Assembly (NCBI GenBank): GCA_009103225.1
Contig: RHPI01001428.1
Coordinates: forward strand, 281,316 to 345,315
Direction: 5' to 3'
DNA: 64,000 bases
Source: Chlorokybus atmophyticus
Taxonomy: Eukaryota > Streptophyta > Chlorokybophyceae > Chlorokybales > Chlorokybaceae
Made by a program: the position numbers and the translations under genes. Below, in pieces: positions 48,342 through 62,191 of this stretch; positions within the stretch are counted from its first letter, which is position 1, and the number at the start of each line of letters is the position of its first letter. The notes under the pieces were generated by a model. It ran no database searches, was not told the DNA's origin, and saw only the letters and a program-made list of their open reading frames with translations.

Positions 48342-49753
48342 CTATGAAAGCGTGGCGATGATATCCTGTGCGCGAAGCACCACGAATTGCGTGCCATCTG
48401 GACCCTGCAGTGACAGCCATAGTGTTACTGAATACTACACAAGCACCTTGCTCATCACTCAGCACAACTGAGCGACCACCCAACCAACCTTGAAGTCGGA
48501 ACCAGCATACTTGGAGTACAAAACTGTTGAGCCAGCTTGGATACCAACAGCCTCACGCTTCTCTTCATCACCCTTGATGCCAGGACCCACAGCAACAACC
48601 TATTGCATGCAGGCGTTTGTATGCTGCTTGTTATGCAAACACCAGAGGCATACTGCAAGCACCGACCTAACAGCAAGGCTATGTGACTATACTCACCTCG
48701 CCTGTCTGTGGCTTCTCCTTAGCTGAGTCTGTCAACAGCACACCGCCAGAAGTGGTCTCTTCGGCCTTGGCCACCTAGCAGCGTGCACAAAGCAGCTAAG
48801 CCAATGGCACTCTATATCGGACTGATGCTAAGTGACATAGTCCATACAATCATTGTTTGATTTGCCGTAAATGTATACTTGCAAAAGTAATGTAGAACTA
48901 GGCCCAGATTGACAAGTAATGGTGCTTGCATTATACCTTAACAAGGACACGATCTTGCAGCGGCTTCAATGTAGCGATGTCGTCGCTTGCAATGGTGCCA
49001 AGGACATCGTCTTCTTTGAGCAGCACATGGTCAGTGCCGTTAAGGTCCACGGTGGTACCAGCGTACTTGGAATACACAACGCGGTCACCAGCCTGCATCC
49101 AGCAAACAACACTCTTCAAGCGCTGACCAAGTTAATCACCGTTTCTCTGTGCATAAGTCTTTATGTGCACACCTTGACGTCCAGTGTAATGTAGCCACCA
49201 TCAGGCTTAGCACGGCCGGGGCCGACAGCCAGAACATCACCCTGCGTTGGCTTGGTTTGTGCGGATGTGGGCAGGAGAATGCCACCAGAGCTCTTCTCCT
49301 CGATTTCCTTCACCTTCACGAAGACTCGGTCTGCAGCAGGCGTCACCTTGGTGAACTGCATGGTCACAACACAACATTGTTAACGCTCCAGCTACCATGC
49401 GACTCGGCACAAAGCAGGCCTTACTTCAAGCGAATGTGAATGCCATCACCCATGCCACAAGAAGCATACCAAGCAGTCGTAGTACTCGCACTACCAGCAA
49501 TAGAGCGGGGTGGTGTTCAGCAATCAAGGGTCACCTTTTGTGTGATGGTAGCAGCATTGCTGACAACCAGCGCTCCTCGCCTGGATGATGAGGAAGATAA
49601 GCGTGGGGCGGCGGGAGCGGAGAAGCGAGCGGCGGAAGCGGGCCTGTCGACGCGGCGCAGACCATCAAACCGTGCCGGAGCGACGGCAGCGGACGACGAC
49701 GCGGTGGACGCGAAGGACGCTGCGGCAGCGGTGGCGGCGGCGGCGGCGGCCAT
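48342..49753 (-). CDS. CPN20: Chloroplast co-chaperonin Cpn20 (two Cpn10 domains)
   Basis: Caps the chloroplast Cpn60 chaperonin during protein folding. Six exons (49753-49535, 49355-49173, 49092-48937, 48774-48697, 48599-48489, 48404-48342) give 269 residues. The first 65 or so residues are Ala/Ser/Arg-rich (MAAAAAATAAAASF...), a plastid transit peptide. Domain 1 (about 74-170) has VTPAADRVFVKV, SSGGILLP, GDVLAVGPG, AGDRVVYSKYAGT. Domain 2 (about 171-269) has LKPLQDRVLVKV, TSGGVLLTDSA, GEVVAVGPG, AGSTVLYSKYAGSDF and ends in RAQDIIATLS. The mobile-loop Gly-Gly-Ile/Val-Leu-Leu is present in both halves, so both should contact Cpn60. The twin-domain form is the hallmark of plastid Cpn20. A telo-box (49788-49796) lies 35 bp upstream of the ATG. 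Confidence 0.95.
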
Positions 49754-50374
49754 GATGAACGCACCAACAATGCACTTTTGCCAGAACAAACCCTAATCAC
49801 TGCACTGCACTGCTGTGCTCAGAGCCCAAAGAATTCTTTCCGCTCTCACACAAACTTTGCCCGCCACGAGTATAAGCTGAAAAGTCTCTTTTCCCGGCCG
49901 CGCTACTTCGCGAAAACTCTTTTCTTTCATTTCAGACTTTTCTTGCTTTGCCTGCGCAGAAACACGGCTCGCCTTCCAGAGTTTTCTGCTGGCGGGCTGT
50001 TGACTGTTCGATCGTCACTAGTTGCATCGGACGGCTATTGCACCCGCCCTGCTCGAGAACGGCTGCGTCACAGCCGGCTGCCAGTGCCTGCTAGTAACGC
50101 CTGCAACACCGGTGACTCAATGCAGGCAATGTGCTTGGTGGTCCTGCGCATTCTGCATGCATGCATGCATGCACAAAGCGCAAGCGCCAGTTGGTTGTTG
50201 CTGCCTTTTTGCGAGCTAGCTTCCCTGTAGAGTGCGGGATTCCACAATCCGGCCTTAGTATTGTGGCGTTCAGTTGCAAAGACTGCGTTCTCCTTTATAA
50301 GCAGTGTGTTGTGGGTGGTGCTGCAATGCACTTGCAGCAAGCTTTAGTGTGACTTGTGACTGGGCATAGTGTTC
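49754..50374. promoter_or_regulatory. Divergent region between CPN20 and the membrane-protein gene
   Basis: About 620 bp with a telo-box AAACCCTAA at 49788-49796 near the CPN20 start, and a CATG repeat near 50157-50171. No gene. Confidence 0.45.
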
Positions 50375-51979
50375 ATGCCTGCTGTGCGCACAAGCTGGAG
50401 CACGCGCTTCCTGCTGAGCTGCTTGACACTGGCACTGGCATTACTAGCAGGGGCTTCACCTGACTCCGTGCCTGGCACGCCAACGGAGCACGAGGAGGAT
50501 GCATTCCTGGGCTTGCCGCAGGTCTCAGCGGATGGTTGCGGAACCCATGCACCGGAGGTCTTTGCAACAAGCTTCTTGCTATACGGGTACATCAGGCACG
50601 CATCTAAGTTTTCAACACTCAAGATTAAGCTCGGAGCTTTTTGCTTGATGAGACCCATCTGCAGCGTTGATTAATTGTGGGAGTGATGTGTTCCAGAGAG
50701 TTGCGCGTTGAGCGAGAGGAATGCTTCAATGTCGAGGTTAGCATTGGCACACAGGTAAGCCAGTAGGATTCCTACAGGATGTCGTAGCAGGTTTCTTCCG
50801 GCCAACTAGTTTTAGAACATATTACACGTCGATTGTGTTTTGCAGGTTTGGCAGCGACCATGTGTCAATAGGACCTTTGCATTTGTTATTTCGTCCATGG
50901 CAGTGCTGGACGAGCTCGTTGGTGCGGTTATGGTCACTGTAAACAGTACGGTAGGCAGGAACTGTCTCTGCACAGCAGCTGTCACCAAGTTATTTCCAGT
51001 TACAGGTATGTGTAATGATTGTGGTGCGGACACTGCAGCTTGCGTACGCACTACTGCAGTGCTTTGCCAATCAGCTTGCATGTTAAGCGCTTTCTGTATG
51101 CTGCTCAAGAGACAGTTGACTGCAATGGACACATTTAGAGCTTCCCTTTGGTTTTGTCTTGCCCACGTGCAGCAGGTGCCGTCACATACATCGCAATCAA
51201 TGTTTCCCAGTTGTACCAGCAAGACGAACAGCTTGTCGTCAGCAACAATGTTCGCTCACAAGGTGTGCTTGGTGTTTGCAAATAAACTAGCAATGTGCTG
51301 TGGTCTGCAGTCTGCAACGGCAACCGTTGCCTCTGCAGACGTTCCAGTGACTACTGTCCGTGAATGCTGTTTGGAGGAAAGGCCACCACAGTTGTACTGG
51401 CAAGAGCAATGCGTCAATTGGGACGTCATACGCTCACAAGGTGGTGGCACAAACTGTATGCCAAACGTCCAGTCTCAGAACTACAACATACAGCATGTTG
51501 ACTGACAAGCCTTATCACCTGCCTGCGCAGGTGTGCCCGACATCAACACGGGCTTACATGCTGACCGGGAGGAAAGGCCAGCAAAGGGTGGCATGGTGAT
51601 CATGCTGCCACTGTTTGTGCCTTTGCTCTTGCACTTGATTGGCAAATGTCTGTATCCCCAGCGTCAAAGCTGCAGGCAAGAACTGCATGCGCGAACAAGA
51701 GTCGAAGATGCAAGGCCTGTTGCACATGTACACCACCAGGCTGAGGGCGTCATCCTGCCGGCGTGTTCATCATCAGCGTCAGCAGCGAAACATCACCTTA
51801 ATGGCACCGTGCACAGTAGCGCAGCACCGAGCATGCTGCGCATTGGTGCAACCTTAGTCAGTGACAGGCAGCAGGCATGGAAGGCTGCGGAGGAGAAGAT
51901 TGATCAGTTTATGGCTGACCCCGGAGTGGATGCTGCAGTGTTCTGCTACAATGTAGCCACCTCAAGACAAGGCCATTGA
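50375..51979 (+). CDS. Unrecognised type I membrane protein with duplicated exon
   Basis: Six exons in consistent phase: 50375-50586, 50697-50754, 50846-51005, 51176-51262, 51339-51440 and 51531-51979, giving 355 residues. An N-terminal signal peptide (FLLSCLTLALALLAGASP) is followed by a luminal or extracellular part with several Cys (REECFNVEV, RPCVNRTF, GRNCLCTA), one N-glycosylation-type NRT and one NST site. A single membrane segment (MVIMLPLFVPLLLHLIG) lies at about residues 228-244, then a tail of about 110 residues ending in a short helical region (AWKAAEEKIDQFM). Exons 4 and 5 are both phase 1-1 and share QLYxQ...VxRSQ as well as clear DNA similarity, so one arose by duplication. No family recognised; a receptor or surface protein is only a guess. 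Confidence 0.5.
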
Positions 51980-54900
51980 CTTTGTAGGGCGGTGTGTTCA
52001 GCCTGTACAACATGCATGGTTCTGGCTAGTTTGGTAAGCGAAGATGGCAACCAGAGCAGTACCTGCCAGCCTGCCAGAGGCTCAATGAGAAGGCTGTGCA
52101 TGTTGACTAGCACATGAAGGTATGTGATGATTGTTCGGTGCTTGCACCTGAATTTAACTCAGATTCTGTGTCTTGGTCTCATTAGCATGCAAGGGACGAG
52201 ACCTCGTATTATGCTGAATGGTCTCCTGTGATTATTGAATTGCAGCGTAGGCACTCTGAGCAGTTACCAACATCACCTTAGTTAGATTGCCTCACCTGAA
52301 GCTCCAGTTCACCAAGCACAAGCAAAATACATAGGGTACCACATTTGTTATGATTAATGTACTTACAATTTGACTTGAGTGTATGACATGGCATAAGAAA
52401 GCTCAGCCTGTCATTTCACAAGATTATTATAATTCCATATCATATCAACAATGTCAAACACACGCTGAGTTATGTACATACTATTGAAAGTTCCGATCAT
52501 TTTACTCAAACGCTAATTATACTATTACATGCATGAGATTCATGAGCATTATTGATGTGCATTGCAATATGGTATTGCATGAGCTTTATGTGATGCATTG
52601 TGGTAAACATCAACACAACCCACCACATGCCTGCATGGTCGCAATAACATATGAAACAATACACTGATGTATGAGTATTTTTACATGTTAACTTTGGACC
52701 ATGACATGACATATTGTGTACATAACAACTCTCAGCGTGTCATTGCAAATGATTATTTTAATTATAAAATAAATATATATGCATATTCAATGACAATAAG
52801 CTTGCAACAAGTGCCATCAAGCATTAAAATATTATTGTACAGTATGTTTGAAATAACGCAGTGTTTGAAATATATAAATTCTCATTATGAGTAAGTCCGT
52901 CAACGACTGGCGGTGCTGTTATATTGATATTAGGATATGCCCACCAACATGATACATATGACATAAGGCTAGCAATAATATATATAAATCGGTTGAGCAG
53001 GATCCCCGAAGAAGCGCGCAATGTTCATATGTTCCAATTGGCATATCATGGATATCACACGTGTATACACGTGTCATATTTGCACGCTTGCACATCAGTC
53101 GCCAGTGTAGTGCATACGGCAATAATGTCTATGTAATTGCGGAATGCTATGTCATGAGCGGCTTATATCATGTTGCATTTGAGCGTAGAGATTGATTAAC
53201 GTTTTTAGACCAAGTTATATCATCAATGAAGTATATAATTACTCGACCTTTTTTATCACATGATTACTGCAAATTACAATTATTTAATCAAATATTTGAT
53301 ACAAATATTTAAGCTCAATACTCATTTACAAATCTATATCACTTATTGAATATGCGATTGCGAACTGTCGCAATAGCAGATGCTTGAGGCTTAGCATATG
53401 ATCATGTAGAATATAAATGCATAATTGGTTTACTGCTTATGTACCTCATATCATTACGATAACGATCCTACTACGTTGCAATTAACGTTAAGAACTGCAC
53501 TTATTTGTGGGTTGGCAATTATGGCTGTATCCGCTAAGTATTAGTAACGCATGAAAAGTCCTTAACACACTCCTTGCAGCATGCAACGTTTGCAAGTAAT
53601 CTTCATGAAAATATATGGGAAAACACGTGCGTCAAAAAACCATTGTAAAAGTATCATCCAAGATCAATGTCATGTTTTGCATATCGTCATTCAACTGCCA
53701 CTTTTGCGCCCCATTTTAAACTCAAGGCGTATAAATTCAATCACATTTGCATTAAAATCTTTTTGCGGATGTTATGAAAGCTTTTGTGTAACGTATATGG
53801 TGATTCTGCAAGTGTCATGTTTATAACATATACTTACGCATATAGCGTATATTAACACTTTGTGTACAAAGTATTAATGTTATAATCATAGCAATTACTG
53901 TTGTGTATATGTAAACCATGTTAGGATTTGATGTTGTCGCTGATTCAATGACGCACGGTACGCGAAGTTGTTATATACGTAAATGTGTATAAATAAAATG
54001 TAATCGTATAGTAGAGTTAGTTACAGCATCTGCAGGATAAAGCGACAACGTACAAAGCTGATTTAACAGCCAAGCTAAATGGAGACACAATGCAAAAAAG
54101 GTAATTGCTACACTTGGTTTCACTTTTGTACAACTTTGTTGCAATAACATAATCGATTACCGCTCCGGTCGATGTAATAGGTTGTATCTAAGTAATTCTC
54201 ATTTTACATCGACCCGAGCCCGCGGCAATTGACTCCAACCGTCACTAGACTGCATGTTTGCACTTTGCTTTGCTGCACTTAATGTTGATCTACGATATGA
54301 AGTCATCTAAGGCGCAGTGCGGTCGATAGCTATCTGCGATACCTGCATATGCAGCCCCCATAAATTTATCTTTGAATTACTCTGCATCAAAGATTGCAGA
54401 ACAGCAAATTACCACCGATTGCAAAAGAGCCAACTTTATTGCATGCAGCTAACAACTGTCTTTAAACATTGTAAAGTGTTAAACATGTTGAAGGGCCGAG
54501 TTGGACAAGTATTGATGAAACTACCTATTAGGATGCTAGGATCGTGTATACAGCCCTAGGAAGCTAAGACGAGGCAAGAGCAAACTACCACTATAAACTA
54601 CCAGCTGCATCAAGGTCTGGCTAGGCTAGGCCTGGCCAGGTTAGAAACTACTAGCTGCATGCATGCATGCATCTTGCGGTATAGCATTGAGCATAGTAAG
54701 AAGCTACTACTGTACTGCAGTGATATGTAAGAAAGATGTGGCAGCCTAGTCCACACGATGATTGAAACATTCAAAATGCACGGTTTAAGAATCCAACCGT
54801 AGATTAACGGCTTTCAATGGTGGTTCTTCTACGAGTTACCTTCTGATCTAACAACTTTTTCAGGTAAGACATCTTTGAATGTAAGAGTACGTGAGACATG

Positions 54901-57565
54901 TAACAAGGTGGGCAACCCTCTAGATGTCATGCATGTTCCGGGGCTCAAGGTGTTACAGAAAGCGAGGTGATATGTAAGTGGTTAATAATGAGTTTTTGAA
55001 AGACGCGTTTTGCATGCCTGTCTTTCAATTAAAAATGACAGACTTCCACAGCACTCCATTGTTCAGCAGTGTAATCGCTTTCTACCTTGATGTCAATGAA
55101 GTATAAATTATGATTCCAGTGCTGCTGCTGCCTGCAACGCGGTGCAAAAAGCTTGCCTTTCACTGCATGCAGCTCGATGCATTGCAGTAAGCGCAATGGA
55201 ATGGGGAGACAAAGCAAAAACGAATAAACTTTACTTTTACAATTGGGGGATATACATGCAGAGGTAGACTTTACTTTTACTTGATTTTACTCTCTGTGTG
55301 ACAAGAAAATATAACAACAAATTATTGTATAACACAATCAGTTTGGAAGGGGACTTTGTTGGACCCTTTTGTTAGAAAACAAAAATGTATCAAATTCAAC
55401 CAAGAAAGTAATGAAAAGAATGAACAATAGGTTGGCTATTGTATCATTTGTAGTACTTGTACTATAATATATACCACAAATCGGACTTTTTTAGCCATCA
55501 AGTTGCAAATGTGTTGTACCGATTTATAATCGTGCCATATATGGTTGAAAGCGGAATTCCGCGGGCCTACACGAGAAAATCAATGTTAAAATTTATTCAA
55601 TACCAAGTTGGTCTATGGTGTAGCACCCTTCAATTTTCAAAGTCATACTAATATTGCTGCACAGCATGACCCACTGGGTAGTTATAAATTAATCATGCTA
55701 TTTCAAGCATATCATGGCTACCAACTTTGCAGTAGCATTCATACATGCTAGCAAACACATGTTACATTTAATTGTGCACACATTATCAGGTTTGGGATGT
55801 TGTTGAAGTAAAACATTATGGCACATTGCGCACCCGCAGGCTGCATACATAAGTATGTTTTGAAATTTCCACGCCATACTCGTGTGCCAATCAATCCAAC
55901 AAGTAATTTTCTATGAATATTACGTTGCAAGGGATGCCCTCCCAGGAGGGTTTTAGTTTTAAAGGTCTATATCTACGGTAGCATGTTACCCAAGTTGCAT
56001 AAAACAAGTTCTGAATGCAATACCGTTACCGGCCAGCCTAGTATTGAGAAGACCAATCATTTAAAAAAAGGATCTTGTAAACGAGTGCGTAAATGTTTAA
56101 AAAAAATAAAATAAATGAGATGCCGAGGTAATGTTGTTTAGGTAGACTTAATGAGTTCAACAATATGCTATGATGTACTTTATGTTTTTTCACACCAATA
56201 AAAGTCAAGGAAGGCCGGTTACACCATCACAAGAGATTACATCTCGCCTGCGCCTTGTTGAACGAATCATCTTGTACAACAAGCGCTATTTGCATGCTGT
56301 TGTTAAGTAATGCTCAATCGTAATGAACACACATGCAAAGCTTCTCGCACTGATGTAGTCTGGCCCACGCACAAGGTGCTGTAACATGCGTCAACGTCAA
56401 TAGGTCTCAGTTGTAGCGTTAAGTTCATATAATGGTTGGTTGCAAATGCTTGCTCACATCTTCAAGATGTGCAATGCAATAGCAATCATTGTCGAGGTCT
56501 GAACAGTGGAACATTTGTTGCCTTTGCAGACAATCCACCACTTCCATCCAACAAGTCCTTGAATATTGTTTTGGCAATGCCGAAATGGCCCCACTTGGCT
56601 CAAGAAGGGATGGTGCTGTATTGAGTGGGTGCGGTGTCACCGTACGCAAAACATGAACACAGCATCTGAGTTAATTTTTACCCGCCGTATGCATGCGTAG
56701 TATACGACGAATACCACGTGATTATGTATGGTACGTGCAGCAATACGCAAGTTGTTATTCCGATACATGTACACATGCCTATGTATGTTCATTTATGTAT
56801 GCGGTAAATTTGCTGCACGTACCATCATAATGTGTTTAACGCATCGGATGTATATTCGCAATTTGCCGCAACAAATACCAACTTCTGATGGGGTAATTAT
56901 CATCTTTGATCATGGCCTCTGATAAGTATGACTCTTTTGCAATGCCTTGCGCTTGAAATTTTTGACCTCATGCTTCATACATTCATCGCAAACAACAGCA
57001 CGATCATCACATTTCATTCTTCGAACTCTTAACAATCAATCCACATCACGTGTTACTTCAATGCAACCTTTCAACAACATGTTTTCAGTTTAATCATTGT
57101 GTATACGCTGTAAAATCTCTCATCGATAGGAGTTGTTTCAACCTTAGTCTTACTTAGTAGAAGAGAGGAGGGCTGTATCAATGGTGGGGATCTTATGGGG
57201 GAATAATCATACGGTACATGGGCTTTGAAGACGGTGAAGACGATTGGACGGCGCTAAGCCTGCACTTTCCCAGAGCTGCTTGAATCCTTCAATTAGGAGA
57301 TTCAACTTGAGGCCCTGCCGACGTGCCTACGTGTCCGTCTCTCAAAGCATCGTGGACTCCACTCTCGGGGTCACGTGAGGGGGCGTTTTGACCGCGAGAG
57401 CAAAATGGCGTCGTCATGATGGCGGTGGGCCGGACCGGACCAGGCCACGGGCCACGGGGCGGCGGCAGCAGCCTAAAGCGGCAGGCCTAGCCACTGGCTA
57501 TGCCAAACCAGGCCAAAGCAGACCAGGCCAGGCTAGGCCCAAGCTAGAGCTGGAGCATAGCTGCG
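51980..57565. other. AT-rich island without recognised genes
   Basis: From about 52.2 to 57.2 kb the base composition drops well below that of the rest of the window, with many poly-A/T and ATATAT words. All open frames are short and I could support none. A small perfect hairpin word, CCCTCC-AGGAGGG-like, lies at about 55935-55950. Near 57.4-57.55 kb the sequence turns GC-rich, with repeated ACCAGGCCA words just before the protease gene. Confidence 0.55.
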
Positions 57566-58305
57566 ATGGGTCCGCGGCGGCGAGCGGCGGCGGCGGTGAG
57601 CCCGTCGTGTTGGTGGAGGTGGTGCGTACTGAGCTTCAGCGCCGCCGCCTGCCTGGCCGCCTGCGCCCTGGCCCATCCCGAGGCTAACGCCGCCGGCAAC
57701 GGCAATGCCCGACCGCTGCAGAGGCCGCTTGCACCTGGAGTTGTGGAAGAAGCCCTCGACCAGCTTGGCATTCTGCACTCTGCACACGTAAGACTGCGGC
57801 GCATTTGTACGTGTGCGGAGTGTAGGAGCTCGCGCACACACACACACACACACATGATTGGTGTGTGTGTGCGTGCATTCGGGTGTCTCACTCGTGTGTG
57901 TCAAGCGTGAGGGTGTCGACGTCTCGTTCTAGCCTGTACACGCACATATGCACCTGGTGCACAGACACATGGAAGCGGACGTGCACGCGTCTGCAATTCA
58001 AGCATTATCAGATGCACAGACAAGAACTCTCACATAGGCGTTTGTGTGTGTTCTTTTTGTGCGCGCAGACACGCACGTACTCACGCACGTACACACACAA
58101 ACACACACATAGACACACGTACACACACAGATCTGTACTGAACTTGCGCTGTGTTGCTGATCACTGGCCATTGCACAGGTATCGCACTTAGAGCTTCCAG
58201 ATGAGCACCCCGGCGACGGCACTCTGGCCATACAGGTTCTGCTAGGCGACGAGCACTACAGCCTGCAGGCAAGGGGCACTTAGCAACTGAGTGCGCGCGC
58301 ATGCA

Positions 58306-58336
<31 letters not shown>

Positions 58337-61300
58337 CAAAGCACTCGTACTCTATGTAATGTCATACTGAGAATCGCAACCCTCTCATTTTGCAGCTGAG
58401 CCCGTGTACCGTGCGCACTCCCAACTTCAAGGTGAGCAGAGTGTCCCTCTGCCTTTCCATCAGACAGTGGTTGATTTACGCATAACAAGACCCCCCCTCA
58501 ATTTACACTCAACATCAACCACCCACCGTTGCAGTTGCTGGTGCACGGCGCCGACGGCTCATTGGAAGAGGTGCGTGCGGGCCCCGAGCACAGCGTGTGC
58601 GGCACCATCGCCGGCCGCCCGGACAGCCACATACGCGGCGCACTGCGCAATGGAGGCCTCCACGCGGGTATGCACACACACACACACGCACACGCACACG
58701 CACACGCATACGCATACGCAGTCAACTCCAACTTTTGCTTCTTGCACAGGTATCCTGCACGACGATGAGTTCTACTACATCGAGCCTCTTCCTGGCCTCA
58801 GTCGCGCTCGGCCGGCTCGCATGGGCCGACGCCTGCTCAGGTACCACTGTACCCATCATGTTGGTTTGCATCATTGTGGTGTCGGGACAGTGAGACACCA
58901 ACATGTTGTGCGTGTGGCAGCACGGGGAACACCAACTTGCACGCGGTGTACACGGCACGCGATAAGGCCGGGCAAGATGAACATGACCATGACCACGAGC
59001 ATGCGCACGACCACGGGCGCATGCTTGTTGACGGTGTGAAGACACCTCCCGTGCTTTCTGATCCCGCACTACCGGCACCAAAAGACACACCCACCAAGCA
59101 ACAGCCACAAACCCAATCAGTGAGTATAGTCCAGTGTGTGTGTACGCATGCGTGCGCGTGTGTGCGTGTGTGCGTGCGTGCGTGCGTGTACATGCGTGCA
59201 TGTGTATGTGACACAACAACAGTGTTTTACAATAACAACAACTATCTCCTCCTCCAGGCCAAGTCTCCCCCCAAGACCTGCGGCGTGACCAACTCCACCC
59301 AGAAGGAGGTCGACGAGGGCGGCGCCGACGGTGCCCTCCCCGACGGTTGCTTGTGGAACACCGAGCTCGCCATCGACGCCGACTACGCCTACTTCACCTC
59401 CTTCGGCTCCAACCTCAACGCCGTCACATCCCAAATACAACTCGTCATCAACACGATCAACTTGCAATACGCCCGCGACGTCAACATCACATTCACTCTA
59501 TCGACAATAGTTGTGAGAAGCAGCGCAGCAACCAACCCGTACACGCAGTCCGGTGCTTCAGCGCTACTGAGTCAGTTCAGGTCATACTGGTTGGCGAATC
59601 ACTGGAATGTCCAGAGAGATGTAGCTCAGTTGTTCACTGGGATTGGACTCACGGGTGGTATCATCGGTCTAGCATGGACGGGAGTTGTATGCGATGACCC
59701 GTATGGTGGGTACGGCTTCAGTTTAGTTCAGAGTAACTATGACGGGACTCTCAAAGATGCGACGGACTTGTCTGCTCACGAGTTGGGTCACACCTTCAAT
59801 GCGGTTCATTGCGATTGCGCGGGGTCGAACCCGGGACCCTTCACGATGAACTCGTGGATCACGGGAGCGAACCGGTTCAATCCCAACGCGGATATCCCCG
59901 TGATCAAGTCCTTCGCGGCCTCAGTGGCGTGCTTGCAAGCGCAGTGTCCGTGGATAACGAACCCACCGGCGCCGCCAGTGACGGTGATGACAAGTGCCCC
60001 AACAACAACCTCATCACCACCACCTCCACCTCCACCACCACCTCCTCCACCACCAATGACGCCACCACCGCCGCCGCCAACACCGCCACCGCCGCCGCCG
60101 CCGCCAGCGAGGACGCCCACGCCGAGGATTGAGTGGGGATCGGATACCGTCACGCAGAGCAACCAGAGCTACTGGAGGACCATATACCTGGAGGTGGGTG
60201 GGTGGTTGTGTGGGTGTGTGTATGTGCATGTGCGTGTCGCCGACACCGGTTGTGGGTGCTCGCGCGTGCAAGTGTGTGTGTGAGAGAATGTGGGTGTGCG
60301 TGCGCGTGCGTAAAGCTCATGCATAGTTGTTGATTGCGGTGTGATGATCGTGTTGTTTGTGCTGTTGTGCTCAGAACACGTATATCAACCCCGTGGTGAT
60401 TATGGGTCCCCCGACGAGCAACGGCGTGACGCCCGTTACGGTGCGCGTCAACCAGGTCACGCCCACCAGCTTCCAGTACCAGCTGCAGAACTGGAACTAC
60501 CTTGGAAACATTGCTCGGCGAACCGAGAACGTGTCCTACCTCGTCGTCGAAGCAGGTGCACAGACCTGCAAGCCTTGTGCGTGCGTGCGTGCGTGCGTGC
60601 GTGCGGGTGTGAGCCTATTGTTGGTGGGATCAGGTGAAGGGCTGTGTGCACACGCAGACACGTGTGCATGCCCATGTCCATGCCTTGTAACACACACGCG
60701 CGCACGCGCACGCGCACGCGCACGCCCACGCGCGCGCACACACACACATACGCATGCACGCACGCACGCATGCGTGTGCTTACTCACATGCTCTCCGACT
60801 TGTCTTCACGTGCGATATAATGTGCATCGCTAAAACAAGTGCCCTACCTGCATCACAGGCAATTGGGTGATTAACGGTCGGACGGTGATGGAGGCCGGTG
60901 TCCTCGAGAACGTCACCAACACGTGGGTGACCAAACGCTTCACCTACGGGACCTTCAAGTACAGCCCCGCTCTCCTTACGCAGGTGCAAGTGCATAAGCA
61001 TACCTGAACGCCCAACCCTCCCACCTACCCTCCCAACCCTCTCACCCCACACCCACACCCACACCAACACCCACGCAGACGATGACGAACCGCGACTCCT
61101 CGACAGTCTCCCCCCGCGTGACCGGTTTCGGCTACGCTGGTTTTAGTATCATGTTGGAGGAGCAGGCCAACCGCGACCCGTTCCACAGCGGGGAGCGGGT
61201 GGGTTACGTGGCTTTGACTCAAACGAGCGGGACGGACTTCTTGAACGCGTGGAGCTATGTCGCGGGAGCCGTGAAGAATGTGAGTGGAGATGTGGCGAAT

Positions 61301-62159
61301 ACGGCGTGGCCAGCGAATGCACCGGCGGCCATGTTCAATAATACGGTGTTGTTGGGAGCTATCACCACAACGAACGCCAACGACGTCAACGCAAAGGTGA
61401 GGATGACGCGAGTGCAAGCACACAGCTATGCGTGCGCATACGCACACACGCACGCACACGCACGCGCACAGGCACAGGCATACGTGCTCACACATGCGCT
61501 CGCACATAAATATGCTTGCGCGTGCACACATGCACACGCGCGCATGCATACGCATGGACAAGTGCGCACACATCAGACTCACCGCTGTCCTGTTTGCGCA
61601 GGACCTGCGTACCTCCACCCCTTCCTCCTCCGGTTTCTGCTTCGATATCGAGTCCGAGCTTTCCGCTCCGATATCCTCCCCACCCGGCGCCGAGACCGTC
61701 TCCTACCTCGCTTTAGCCCGCCCCTCCGGCCTCACCATCTCCGGCACCAACGACGATATCGCGTCCGCCCCCAACTCACTCCCGCTCGGATGGGCCGACG
61801 CGGATATCGGCGTCGGGACCTCACCCGCATTTAAGGTACGAGTTGTTGTTGTTGAAGTTGTGATGTTGTATAGTTGGTGTGGTGTTTGGTTGAAATTAAC
61901 GTGATGACACTTGACTTCTTTATAGGCTGGGGGTGCGAGCTTCGACGGGAGGGTGTTTACTGTTGCGGGTTCGGGGACGGATATCTGGGGGACGGGGGAT
62001 CAGTTCCACTTCGCGTGGAGGAGGAATGTCGGGGACGTGAGCGTGACGGCCAGGGTGACGAGCATACCAAATACGAATACGTGGGCAAAAGCGGGGGTCA
62101 TGATACGGTGAGCGTGTAGTGGTGTCAAGTACTGATCGATTAGTCACTCTGTGTGCGCA

Positions 62160-62191
<32 letters not shown>

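Noticed and set aside
58404-59039. Long frames of His, Thr, Cys, Val and Arg on both strands in the protease introns
   Set aside because: They arise from CA, GT and TGCG microsatellites and overlap exons modelled in another frame.
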